A stretch of DNA of 29,910 nt, from assembly GCA_023442845.1 (NCBI GenBank), contig JAEZXC010000019.1:1-29910 (forward strand), given 5' to 3'. Shown in pieces: positions 7,148 to 14,398 of this stretch. The first letter of the stretch is position 1, and every line of letters begins with the position of its first letter. Made by a program: the position numbers and the translations under genes. Below the pieces are notes generated by a model, which made no database searches, was not told the origin of the DNA, and saw nothing but the letters and a program-made list of their open reading frames with translations. The DNA comes from Actinomycetes bacterium. Lineage in GTDB: Bacteria; Actinomycetota; Actinomycetes; Actinomycetales; Demequinaceae.

Positions 7148-7882
7148 ATGCGCCTCGACATCGTGACGATCTTCCCCGAGTTCTTCTCGGTCCTTGACGT
7201 CTCGCTCTTGGGCAAGGCCCGTGAGGCGGACCTTGTCCACGCTCATGTCCACGATCTGCGTGAGTGGGCGGCGGTGAGGGCAGACGGCACTCCCGATGTT
7301 CACCGCACCGTCGACGATGCGCCGTTCGGTGGCGGCGCGGGAATGGTGATGAAGCCCGACGTTTGGGGGCGCGCACTCGACGACGTCCTGACGCCAGAGG
7401 CGACGTTGATCGTCCCGACCCCGGCCGGCATCCCATTCACGCAGGCACTGGCCGCTGACCTTGCCCTGCGCGAGCAACTCGTCTTTGCGTGTGGCCGGTA
7501 CGAGGGTATCGACGCCCGTGTGCCGGAGTACTACGCGGCGGCCGGATTCCGGGTGCTCGAGGTGAGCATTGGCGACTACGTTCTCAACGGCGGCGAAGTC
7601 GCGACGATGGCGATGATCGAGGCGATCACGCGACTCGTCCCAGGCTTTATGGGCAACGCCGAGTCAATCGTGGAGGAGTCTCATGCCGACGGCCTCCTTG
7701 AGTACCCTTCGTACACGCGCCCCGCCTCGTGGCGTGGGCTCGATGTGCCGCCGATTCTCCTGTCAGGCCACCATGCACACATCGCGGCGTGGCGACGCGA
7801 ACAGCAACTGACAAGGACCCGGCAGCGTCGACCCGATCTACTGAATGACGCCGACGCTGGTGACGGGGGCGCGGGCAACTAG
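7148..7882 (+). CDS. trmD: tRNA (guanine-N1)-methyltransferase TrmD
   Basis: TrmD methylates G37 at N1 in tRNAs reading CNN/GGN-type codons, which prevents +1 frameshifting. The 244-residue protein begins with MRLDIVTIFPEFF and carries VDDAPFGGGAGMVMKP at about 55-70 and GDYVLNGGE at about 142-150, the deep trefoil-knot SAM site. GAGG, inside the end of rimM, is a plausible RBS. The short Asp/Gly/Ala-rich C-terminal tail is unremarkable. It is the last gene of the rimM-trmD unit. A new promoter and leader lead into rplS. Confidence 0.98.
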   Translation: MRLDIVTIFPEFFSVLDVSLLGKAREADLVHAHVHDLREWAAVRADGTPDVHRTVDDAPFGGGAGMVMKPDVWGRALDDVLTPEATLIVPTPAGIPFTQALAADLALREQLVFACGRYEGIDARVPEYYAAAGFRVLEVSIGDYVLNGGEVATMAMIEAITRLVPGFMGNAESIVEESHADGLLEYPSYTRPASWRGLDVPPILLSGHHAHIAAWRREQQLTRTRQRRPDLLNDADAGDGGAGN

Positions 7883-7916
7883 CGACGGGCATTGGTGGCA
7901 CCTCGGCAAGGTGTGG

Positions 7917-7922
7917 CAGAAT
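7917..7922 (+). promoter_or_regulatory. Candidate -10 of the rplS promoter
   Basis: CAGAAT, within GGCAGAATATCC, is the best -10-like hexamer between trmD and rplS. TTGGTG at 7892-7897 is a possible -35, with a rather long 19-base spacer. A start near 7930 would place the strong leader hairpin right at the RNA 5' end. Confidence 0.5.
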
Positions 7923-7931
7923 ATCCCCTCG

Positions 7932-7985
7932 GTGCGTACGGCGCCTCGACCTGCCACAGGGGGTCGGGCCTAGACCGTTACGCGC
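7932..7985 (+). promoter_or_regulatory. Structured 5' leader hairpin of rplS
   Basis: GCGTACGG at 7934-7941 pairs with CCGTTACGC at 7975-7983, with one bulged T. The stem extends by a G-U and a G-C pair. Inside it CGACC 7947-7951 pairs with GGTCG 7962-7966 around a 10-base loop. The hairpin lies about 65 bases before the rplS ATG and is followed by a GGAGAG ribosome-binding site. Ribosomal protein leaders that bind their own product are known in other phyla (L19 leader in Firmicutes). Whether this one is autoregulatory is inference. Confidence 0.55.
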
Positions 7986-8052
7986 GTTCACTTGTCGATT
8001 GCCGTCAGGCAGAGATCGCGAGCGACCTGTGGCGAGCGCGAGGAGAGACGTC

Positions 8053-8400
8053 ATGCAAAAGCTTGACAACGTAAACGCGGCCCAGCTCCGCGATGACATC
8101 CCGGCCTTCCGCGCGGGCGACACCGTCAAGGTCCACGTGAAGGTTGTTGAAGGTAACCGTTCGCGTGTCCAGGTGTTCCAGGGCGTTGTGATTTCGCGAC
8201 AGGGCCGCGGCGTTGGCGAGACCTACACGGTCCGCAAGATTTCGTTCGGCGTTGGTGTCGAGCGCACGTTCCCGCTGCACACGCCGACCGTCGAAAAGAT
8301 TGAGGTCGAGCGTCGCGGTGACGTTCGCCGTGCGAAGCTGTACTACCTGCGTAACCTCCGCGGTAAGGCTGCACGTATCCGCGAGAAGCGCGAAAGCTAG
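8053..8400 (+). CDS. rplS: 50S ribosomal protein L19
   Basis: L19 sits at the 30S-50S interface. The 115-residue protein from ATG 8053 has the normal length and the conserved DTVKVHVKVVEG, FQGVVI and KLYYLR segments. GGAGAG lies 5 nt before this ATG. The frame is open upstream to 7999, but those codons fall in the structured leader and are not L19-like. lepB follows after 24 nt. Confidence 0.98.
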   Translation: MQKLDNVNAAQLRDDIPAFRAGDTVKVHVKVVEGNRSRVQVFQGVVISRQGRGVGETYTVRKISFGVGVERTFPLHTPTVEKIEVERRGDVRRAKLYYLRNLRGKAARIREKRES

Positions 8401-8424
8401 ATCATCACCCACCCACGCGACGGC

Positions 8425-9084
8425 GTGGCGGACGGCCCTGCGCCCTCCGCCCGTCGTCGTTTGTGGTTGTGGGCCCGAGAGTTCCTCATCGTGGTGGGCT
8501 CCGCGCTCGTGCTGTCGCTGCTCCTGAAGACTTTCGTCTTCCAATCCTTCTGGATCCCCACGGGATCAATGGAGAACACCCTCGAGGTCAATGACCGCAT
8601 CCTTGTGTCGCTGTGGCGTCCAGGTCCGCTGGATCTACGCCGCGGCGACATCATCGTCTTTAAGGATCCAGGTGGCTGGTTAGCCCCAACCCAGGATCCG
8701 GAAAAGAGTGGCGCCTCCAAGGTGTGGGAAGACGTCGCGACTTTTGTGGGCCTGTTGCCGCAAGACGCTGGTGAGCACCTGGTGAAGCGGGTTATTGGCT
8801 TGCCAGGGGACACCGTCGCGTGCGATCCAGCCGTTGGCATCGTCACCGTCAACGGCGTTCCTCTTGACGAGGACTACATCAAGGCCGGCACCTATAGCTG
8901 CCCGCACCCGTGGTCGGTCGATGTTCCCGAGGGCCGCCTCTGGGTGCTTGGCGATAACCGCTCGAACTCAGCCGATTCGCGCGCACATCTGGGCGATCCC
9001 GGCGGCGGCACAATCCCGGAGAGCGCGGTGGTCGGTACGGTGTTTGTAACCGTATGGCCGCTGAGCCACTGGAGCACGTTCTAG
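8425..9084 (+). CDS. lepB: Signal peptidase I
   Basis: LepB cleaves signal peptides from exported proteins at the outer face of the membrane. The 219-residue protein has one N-terminal membrane helix (about 19-38). It then has PTGSME with catalytic Ser48, HLVKRVIGLPGD with general-base Lys121, and GDNRSNSADSR at 176-186. An in-frame stop at 8398 limits the start. GTG 8425 is the first candidate and has no clear Shine-Dalgarno; TTG 8461 is the next. It probably depends on the rplS promoter. Two acidic/Gly-rich insertions (about 83-100 and 187-195) are typical of actinobacterial members. Confidence 0.96.
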   Translation: MADGPAPSARRRLWLWAREFLIVVGSALVLSLLLKTFVFQSFWIPTGSMENTLEVNDRILVSLWRPGPLDLRRGDIIVFKDPGGWLAPTQDPEKSGASKVWEDVATFVGLLPQDAGEHLVKRVIGLPGDTVACDPAVGIVTVNGVPLDEDYIKAGTYSCPHPWSVDVPEGRLWVLGDNRSNSADSRAHLGDPGGGTIPESAVVGTVFVTVWPLSHWSTF

Positions 9085-9105
9085 GTACGGGACCCGGGTG
9101 AGGCG

Positions 9106-9768
9106 ATGGTTTCCCTCGACATTGAGACGACGCTGTGGGATGCGGGCGCCCGTGTCGTTGTGGGCGTCGATGAGGTGGGCCGCGGCGCTCTTGCTGGTCC
9201 CGTGAGCGTCGGCGTTGCCGCGGTGACTCGATGTGATGTGTGGCCCGAGGGCTTGGCCGACTCGAAACGTCTGCGAGCGGCAGTGCGTGAACACCTCGTG
9301 CCTGAGATTCGCGCTTTCACTCTCGCACACGCCGTCGGTCACGCCTCCGCTCGCGAGATCGACGAGGTGGGGATTGTGGGCGCGTTGCGTCTCGCGGGAA
9401 TGCGAGCGCTCGGCGTCCTGGCGCGCGACGGGGTTGTGGCCGACGCCGTGCTCCTCGACGGTTCGCATGATTGGCTTTCTGCTCCGCCTCGGGACCTCTT
9501 TTCGGCCGACGCTGAGGAAGCGGTACAGATCCCTCGCGTGACGATGGTGGTGAAGGGCGACGACCGCTGTGTATCGATCGCGGCAGCGTCGGTGCTTGCA
9601 AAGGTTGAACGTGACTCATTGATGAAGGCGGCCCACGACGATCACCCGGCCTACGGGTGGGCAGCGAACAAGGGTTACGGCGCTCAAGGCCATCTGGCGG
9701 CGTTGCGGGAGCATGGCCCGAGTCCACTTCACCGTGTGACCTGGAAGCTCCCTGCCGTCGTGCTCTAG
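9106..9768 (+). CDS. rnhB: Ribonuclease HII
   Basis: RNase HII cuts the RNA strand of RNA-DNA hybrids and removes single ribonucleotides from DNA. The 220-residue protein shows GVDEVGRG with D22 and E23, LLDGSHDW with D118 and VERD with D170, the expected acidic quartet. K150-G-D-D and a YGWAANKGYG segment complete the fold. The ATG follows lepB by 21 nt, with a weak GGTGAGG site before it, so it is probably co-transcribed with rplS-lepB. Confidence 0.97.
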   Translation: MVSLDIETTLWDAGARVVVGVDEVGRGALAGPVSVGVAAVTRCDVWPEGLADSKRLRAAVREHLVPEIRAFTLAHAVGHASAREIDEVGIVGALRLAGMRALGVLARDGVVADAVLLDGSHDWLSAPPRDLFSADAEEAVQIPRVTMVVKGDDRCVSIAAASVLAKVERDSLMKAAHDDHPAYGWAANKGYGAQGHLAALREHGPSPLHRVTWKLPAVVL

Positions 9769-9801
9769 CGCGCCCCGGCCACTGGTTGGCGAGATATCGG
9801 T

Positions 9802-9807
9802 CATGAT
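9802..9807 (+). promoter_or_regulatory. Candidate -10 for leaderless DUF2469 transcript
   Basis: CATGAT is followed by exactly six bases and then the GTG start. The intervening GGAGGG touches the start codon, too close to work as a Shine-Dalgarno, so a leaderless transcript is the simpler reading. Confidence 0.5.
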
Positions 9808-9813
9808 GGAGGG

Positions 9814-10137
9814 GTGAGCAGTGAAGACCTGGAGAACTACGAGACCGAGGCGGAACTTGCGCTATATCGCGAGTACCGCGATGTGGTGGGACTGTTCCGA
9901 TACGTCGTGGAGACCGAGCGTCGCTTCTACCTGTGCAACAAGGTCGACTTGCAGGTCCGCTCAAGCGGCACTGACATCTATTTCGAGGTGTCGATGGTCG
10001 ACGCCTGGGTATGGGACGTGTACCGCTCGGCGAGGCTCGTCAAGAGCGTGCGAGTCGTCACGTTCCGCGATGTCAATATCGAAGAGCTTGTCAACGAGGA
10101 CGCGATTCCAGACCTGCGCCAACTGCGCGGGCATTGA
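9814..10137 (+). CDS. DUF2469 family protein
   Basis: This small acidic protein of 107 residues matches the conserved actinobacterial DUF2469 family, which sits after rnhB in mycobacteria. It opens with SSEDLENYETEAELALYREY and has the aromatic-rich VDAWVWDVYR and VRVVTFRDVNIEEL segments. No function is established. There is no signal peptide, membrane helix or catalytic motif, so it should be cytosolic. The GTG start is supported by the leaderless-type promoter at 9802-9807. An inverted repeat lies 40 bases after its stop. Confidence 0.93.
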   Translation: MSSEDLENYETEAELALYREYRDVVGLFRYVVETERRFYLCNKVDLQVRSSGTDIYFEVSMVDAWVWDVYRSARLVKSVRVVTFRDVNIEELVNEDAIPDLRQLRGH

Positions 10138-10176
10138 TCCTCTTCATCGCCTTGTCCGCTGTCGTGTCCAGCCGCT

Positions 10177-10192
10177 GACCTATCCCTAGGTC
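10177..10192. repeat. Six-base perfect inverted repeat after the DUF2469 gene
   Basis: GACCTA and TAGGTC flank TCCC. There is no following T-tract, so it is at best a weak hairpin or a small operator in the 197-base gap before yraN. The rest of that gap holds no gene I can support. Confidence 0.3.
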
Positions 10193-10309
10193 GCGCTTGT
10201 GCGCCGCTCGCTCCGCATACGCACGGGTGAAGTGCTGTCCCCAGCGTCGGCCCGACAATCCCTTCCACAGGTAAGCCGGTTCCGATCTGCCGTGCGGCTT
10301 TCGGCCCGC

Positions 10310-10328
10310 CACAGTGACGTGGTGGAGG
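10310..10328 (+). promoter_or_regulatory. Candidate -10 and Shine-Dalgarno that fix the yraN start
   Basis: CACAGT at 10310-10315 resembles the other -10 hexamers here and would start RNA near 10322. GGAGG at 10324-10328 lies 6 nt before GTG 10335. This favours 10335 over the in-frame GTGs at 10314 and 10341. Confidence 0.5.
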
Positions 10329-10334
10329 TGGCAC

Positions 10335-10691
10335 GTGGCGGTGAAAGACGTGGTCGGTGCGTACGGCGAGCGTTTGGTTGCGCGCAGCCTGGCTGAACAG
10401 GGTTGGACGGTTGTTGACCGCAATTGGCGGTGCGAACTCGGCGAGATCGACATCGTGGCTGTGGACGGCGACTGCCTCGTGATTGTGGAAGTGAAGACAC
10501 GCCGAAGCGATGCATTTGGCGGCGCAATCGAGGCAGTGACCAGGCGCAAACTGGCGCGCTTGCGCAAGCTCGCTGCATCGTGGCTTGCCGTGCATGGTGG
10601 CGGGTTTTCTGCGGTGAGGGTTGATGTGGTCGCTGTGACCCTGCCGCGCGCGGGGCGAGCTCACGTCGATCATTTGCGGGCCGTTGCATGA
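10335..10691 (+). CDS. YraN/UPF0102 family nuclease-fold protein
   Basis: The 118-residue protein belongs to UPF0102 (YraN), which has a restriction-endonuclease-like fold. The fold's acidic site is visible as GEIDIVAVD at 36-44 (D39) and VEVKTR at 51-56 (E52, K54). The biological role is not settled, but the gene typically sits with comM and dprA, as here, suggesting DNA handling. The GTG 10335 start is chosen for its well-placed GGAGG. The stop overlaps the comM ATG (ATGA). Confidence 0.93.
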   Translation: MAVKDVVGAYGERLVARSLAEQGWTVVDRNWRCELGEIDIVAVDGDCLVIVEVKTRRSDAFGGAIEAVTRRKLARLRKLAASWLAVHGGGFSAVRVDVVAVTLPRAGRAHVDHLRAVA

Positions 10692-12211
10692 TCGGGCGCA
10701 CTCTTTCGGTGGCGCTGACGGGAGTCACGGGGCATGTCATCGACGTCGAGGCTCACCTCGCGTCGTCACTGCCCGCTTTCACCTTGGTGGGCTTGCCGGA
10801 CACATCGCTTCATGAGGCGCGGGACCGGGTTCGTGCGGCGGTGTCGTCCTCGAGCCTCACCTGGCCGCAACGCCGCATCACGGTGAACTTATCTCCGGCG
10901 TCGTTGCCAAAGTCGGGTTCCGTCACCGATCTTGCGATTGCAGTGTCCGTGCTTGCGGGGGCCGGGCTCATCGACGTCGCGGCACCAGCGAATGTGATCC
11001 ATTTGGGGGAATTGGGCCTTGACGGTCAGTTGCGGCCCGTCCACGGGGTGCTTCCCGCCGTTGCGGCGGCGGTCGACGCTGGGTACAGACGGATCGTGGT
11101 GGCCCGCGCGAACGAGGAGGAGGCACGGCTGGTGCCGGGCGCGGACGTCGTCTCCGTCGACTCTCTCGCAGAGGTGGCCGTCCTGTATGGGAACACCGAC
11201 GCGCATCCCGCGCCGCGCGCTCGTCGCGGCGATTACGCATCGTCGCGCACCGCGCCCGCCGTGACGGTGCCTGACCTTGCGGATGTCCGGGGCCAACACG
11301 AGGCCCGATGGGCGCTCGAGGTCGCGGCCGCTGGCGGTCATCACCTCCTTATGGTGGGCCCGCCCGGTGCGGGCAAGACGATGCTTGCGTCGAGGTTGCC
11401 GGGGATTCTTCCTGACCTCGCAGCGGCCGACGCTCTCGCCGCGACATCAATTCATTCCGTGGCCGGAACGCTCGATCCCGCACGCGGACTACTCGTGCGG
11501 CCCCCGTTCGAGGCACCACACCACTCAGCGTCGGCGGCGTCGATCGTCGGTGGGGGCGCGCGCTTGGCTCGTCCCGGTGCCGTCTCGCGTGCACACGCGG
11601 GGGTGCTGTTCCTGGACGAAGCGCCCGAATTTCCGACTGCCGTTTTGCAGACGCTTCGTCAACCGCTCGAAAGTGGCGAGATCGTGCTGCACCGCGCGTA
11701 CGGCGCCACGCGCTACCCGGCGCGCTTCCAACTCGTTCTCGCCGCAAACCCGTGCCCGTGCGGCAAGTTCTACGGGAGAGGCGATTCGTGCAGCTGCACG
11801 GCGGTCCAGCGCCGCAGGTACTTCGGTCGCCTTGGCGGGCCGTTGCTCGATCGCATCGATCTTCATGTGGACGTGATGCCCGTCCGTCGTGGCGCAGAAC
11901 CCGGTGGAGAGTCGACGGACGTGGTCGCCGCGCGGGTGCGTGAAGCACGAGAACGAGCGAGTGCGCGATTTTCCGACGCGCCATGGAGCACAACCGCGAG
12001 TGCGCCATCGTCGTGGGTGCGCACAGCGACACCGGCAGATGCCGCTGCGATTGCGCTGGTCGCGCTCGACGCGGGCAGGCTTTCGGCCCGGGGAGTGGAC
12101 CGCGTGCTCCGTGTCGCATGGACTCTCGCGGACCTCGATGGCGAGGACCGCCCAACGCCGGGTCACGTGAGTGCCGCCATGCTGCTCCGCGCGAGGGACG
12201 GTGCGGCGTGA
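10688..12211 (+). CDS. comM: YifB/ComM family AAA ATPase (Mg chelatase-like)
   Basis: ComM-type proteins are hexameric helicases that drive branch migration during integration of transforming DNA; the Mg-chelatase name is historical. The 507-residue protein has the N-terminal Lon-like fold (about 1-170) and Walker A GPPGAGKT at 224-231. It also has Walker B VLFLDE at 306-311, the Cys-rich NPCPCG segment near 355 with further Cys pairs, and the C-terminal Mg-chelatase domain. Both junctions overlap: ATGA with yraN upstream and GTGA with dprA downstream. Together with DprA it suggests recombination of incoming DNA, although no uptake genes lie in the window. Confidence 0.96.
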   Translation: MIGRTLSVALTGVTGHVIDVEAHLASSLPAFTLVGLPDTSLHEARDRVRAAVSSSSLTWPQRRITVNLSPASLPKSGSVTDLAIAVSVLAGAGLIDVAAPANVIHLGELGLDGQLRPVHGVLPAVAAAVDAGYRRIVVARANEEEARLVPGADVVSVDSLAEVAVLYGNTDAHPAPRARRGDYASSRTAPAVTVPDLADVRGQHEARWALEVAAAGGHHLLMVGPPGAGKTMLASRLPGILPDLAAADALAATSIHSVAGTLDPARGLLVRPPFEAPHHSASAASIVGGGARLARPGAVSRAHAGVLFLDEAPEFPTAVLQTLRQPLESGEIVLHRAYGATRYPARFQLVLAANPCPCGKFYGRGDSCSCTAVQRRRYFGRLGGPLLDRIDLHVDVMPVRRGAEPGGESTDVVAARVREARERASARFSDAPWSTTASAPSSWVRTATPADAAAIALVALDAGRLSARGVDRVLRVAWTLADLDGEDRPTPGHVSAAMLLRARDGAA

Positions 12212-13398
12212 ACGCCCGCGAACGACATGCGCTCATCGCCTGGAGTGCGATCGCGGAGCCAGCGGATTCGGTGGCCGGTGCGGTAGTCGACCAACTGGGC
12301 GCTGCAGAAGCGCTTGAATGGCTACGGAAGGCAATGGTTGAACCGGAGCGCGCCGTCCACGCGATCGCGCCCGAGCTCGAAACCCGGTACCACCGATTGC
12401 TTCTCAACGCTGTCGAGCGGTGGGGCAGACGGTGGGAGTTAGTTGACGCACCGCACGAGCGGCGCGCAATGGCGGTTGCGGCTCGAGTTGTCGTGCGCAC
12501 CGAGGACGGGTGGCCGAGCGCTCTCGATGATCTCGGCCAACTCGCTCCGTTCGCCCTGTATGTACGCGGTGAGGCGGACCTTGACGCGCTGTGGGCCAAG
12601 TCGGGCGCAGTGGTGGGATCGCGCGCCGCAACATCGTATGGCACGTACATGGCAGCAGAGATTGCTCAGACCCTCGCGGGAGCGGGAGGGACTGTCGTGT
12701 CGGGAGGCGCATACGGAATCGATATCGCCGCGCACAGGTCCGCGCTCGCGATGGGCGCTCCGTCGGTCGCGGTGATGGCTGGCGGTATCGACCGCTTGTA
12801 TCCAACTGCCCATGCATCGGAGCTGACAGACCTCACTCGCCACGGCGCAGTGGTGAGCGAGGTTCCGCCGGGATTCGCTCCCCATCGATCACGCTTCTTG
12901 AGCCGTAACCGCCTCATCGCTGCGGCGACAGCGACAGTGGTCGTCGAAGCGGCGGCCCGCTCAGGCGCGCTCAGCACGGCGCGGCATGCGGCGGAACTCT
13001 TGCGACCCGTCGGAGCTGTGCCGGGAGCCGTCACGTCGGCGTCATCAACGGGCTGTCATGACTTGATCCGCGACGGCGCGGCGGTACTCCTCGGATGCGC
13101 GGCCGACGCTGTAGAGCTCATGGCATCGACGCAGGAGTGGGCGCGCGTCGCCTCGGCAACTCCGGCTGGTGTGGCTCCGGGACAAGGAACCCTGGAGTTT
13201 GCGCATCCGAACGAGAGGGCGGTGTTCGATGCCGCGTCGCACCGAGCCTGCGACATCGACACACTTGCAAGCCGCGCGGGGCTCGACCACCAATCAACGC
13301 GGATTGCCGCCGGCGCCCTCGCGACGCGCGGCCTTCTCGGGCCGCACCAAGGAGGGTGGCGAAAGACGGCGCCAACAACGGGAAAAGGGACAAAATAG
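12208..13398 (+). CDS. dprA: DNA processing protein DprA
   Basis: DprA binds incoming single-stranded DNA and loads RecA. From GTG 12208 the product is 396 residues. An N-terminal helical region is followed by the Rossmann-like core with GSR at 137-139, SGGAYGID at 165-172 and FLSRNRLIA at 230-238, all hallmarks of the family. A C-terminal winged-helix domain follows (about 330-390). The frame stays open 225 bases upstream inside comM, but those codons are out-of-frame comM sequence. The GTGA overlap with the comM stop decides the start. Confidence 0.96.
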   Translation: MNARERHALIAWSAIAEPADSVAGAVVDQLGAAEALEWLRKAMVEPERAVHAIAPELETRYHRLLLNAVERWGRRWELVDAPHERRAMAVAARVVVRTEDGWPSALDDLGQLAPFALYVRGEADLDALWAKSGAVVGSRAATSYGTYMAAEIAQTLAGAGGTVVSGGAYGIDIAAHRSALAMGAPSVAVMAGGIDRLYPTAHASELTDLTRHGAVVSEVPPGFAPHRSRFLSRNRLIAAATATVVVEAAARSGALSTARHAAELLRPVGAVPGAVTSASSTGCHDLIRDGAAVLLGCAADAVELMASTQEWARVASATPAGVAPGQGTLEFAHPNERAVFDAASHRACDIDTLASRAGLDHQSTRIAAGALATRGLLGPHQGGWRKTAPTTGKGTK

Positions 13399-13418
13399 GA
13401 AAATCAGGACAGCAAACG

Positions 13419-13434
13419 TGTGGCTCATGTTACA
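13419..13434. promoter_or_regulatory. Possible CRP/GlxR-like site upstream of xerC and the sigma gene
   Basis: TGTGG, six bases, then TTACA matches eight of ten fixed positions of the TGTGA-N6-TCACA palindrome. It lies in the unusually A-rich 88-base gap after dprA, about 50 bases before the xerC -10. The match is modest and may be chance. Confidence 0.25.
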
Positions 13435-13474
13435 AAAGTGATCAACGGGGTTGCTTTGGTTGCTGTGACGGTGC

Positions 13475-13480
13475 CACAGT
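13475..13480 (+). promoter_or_regulatory. Candidate -10 for leaderless xerC transcript
   Basis: CACAGT stands exactly six bases before the xerC ATG with no Shine-Dalgarno between. It would drive xerC and the sigma factor gene 12 nt downstream. Confidence 0.45.
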
Positions 13481-13486
13481 GGCCAC

Positions 13487-14386
13487 ATGTCGACGTCGCA
13501 TGAGGTGCTCGAGCGATACGCCATGGCGATGCGCCATGGCCGCGGCGCGTCTGAGCACACAGTGCGTGCCTACGTCGCCGATCTCCGCGCTCTTGCCGAC
13601 TACCTCGGAACTGACGGCGAGGTCGCATGGGGCGACGTCACTCTCGCCGACCTGCGAGCCTGGCTGGCGGCACAATCCGGTGCGGGCCTTAGCCGCTCGA
13701 CCCTCGCCCGCCGCGGGGCCGCAGCACGCGCCTTCTTTGCCTGGGCTCATCGTGAAGGAGTCATTGAGGCAAACCCTGCGCTGCGCCTCGCCTCGGCGCG
13801 TCCGGCGCAGACCATCCCTCACGCGCTCGCTGTTGACGAAGCGCGCGTGCTCCTCGATACGGCGATGGTGCGCGCAGATAGCGGCGAGCCGCTCGACATT
13901 CGTGACTGGGCCATTGCCGAACTGCTATACGCAACGGGCATTCGCGTCGGTGAACTCGCCGGTATCGATGTCGACGACGTCGACCTCATGGAGCGCACGG
14001 TGCGCGTCCTCGGCAAGGGCAACAAAGAGCGGGTGGTGCCTTGCGGGCTTCCCGCAGTACGCGCAGTTGACGCGTGGCTGACCCGGGGGCGGGCGCGCCT
14101 CGGAGCAGAATCTCCAGCGCTCTTCATCGGTGCCCGAGGTAAGCGCATCAACCAGCGTCAAGTGCGCACTGTCATCCACGTGCTTGCCTCCGCCGCGGGC
14201 GTCCCGGATCTTGCGCCACACGGCCTCCGGCACTCGGCGGCAACTCACTTGCTCCAAGGCGGCTCGGATCTGAGGTCGGTGCAAGAAGTCCTTGGTCACA
14301 CGTCACTCGCGACGACACAGCGGTACACCCACGTCTCGGCCGATCGCTTGCGCTCTGCGTATGCGCTTGCGCACCCGAGGGCATGA
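13487..14386 (+). CDS. xerC: Tyrosine recombinase XerC
   Basis: XerC works with XerD at dif to resolve chromosome dimers. The 299-residue protein has an N-terminal SAM-like DNA-binding domain (about 1-95) and a catalytic domain with the full set R153, K177, H245, R248, H271 and nucleophile Y280 (RYTHV). Length is normal. The position after dprA and before rpsB matches the chromosomal xerC of other actinobacteria, so this is the housekeeping enzyme rather than a mobile integrase. The sigma factor gene starts 12 nt after its stop, with a strong GAGGAGAGG site. Confidence 0.95.
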   Translation: MSTSHEVLERYAMAMRHGRGASEHTVRAYVADLRALADYLGTDGEVAWGDVTLADLRAWLAAQSGAGLSRSTLARRGAAARAFFAWAHREGVIEANPALRLASARPAQTIPHALAVDEARVLLDTAMVRADSGEPLDIRDWAIAELLYATGIRVGELAGIDVDDVDLMERTVRVLGKGNKERVVPCGLPAVRAVDAWLTRGRARLGAESPALFIGARGKRINQRQVRTVIHVLASAAGVPDLAPHGLRHSAATHLLQGGSDLRSVQEVLGHTSLATTQRYTHVSADRLRSAYALAHPRA

Positions 14387-14398
14387 GGAGAGGAAACC

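Noticed and set aside
5604..7477. Long minus-strand frames opposite rpsP, khpA, rimM and trmD
   Set aside because: Antisense shadows with compositions dictated by the sense genes; they also cross the intrinsic terminator.
7999..8052. Upstream ATG extending L19 by 18 residues
   Set aside because: Non-conserved sequence; ATG 8053 has GGAGAG and gives normal L19 length.
10177..10192. Inverted repeat read as an intrinsic terminator for the DUF2469 gene
   Set aside because: Only six pairs and no following T-tract, so termination is not supported.
11983..12207. Upstream extension of DprA by 75 residues
   Set aside because: It lies wholly in comM in another frame; the GTGA overlap at 12208 is the natural start.
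11349..12650. A 433-codon minus-strand open frame opposite comM and dprA
   Set aside because: It is antisense to two well-supported genes, is Arg/Ser/Pro-rich without a recognisable motif, and is the kind of shadow frame expected in high-GC DNA.
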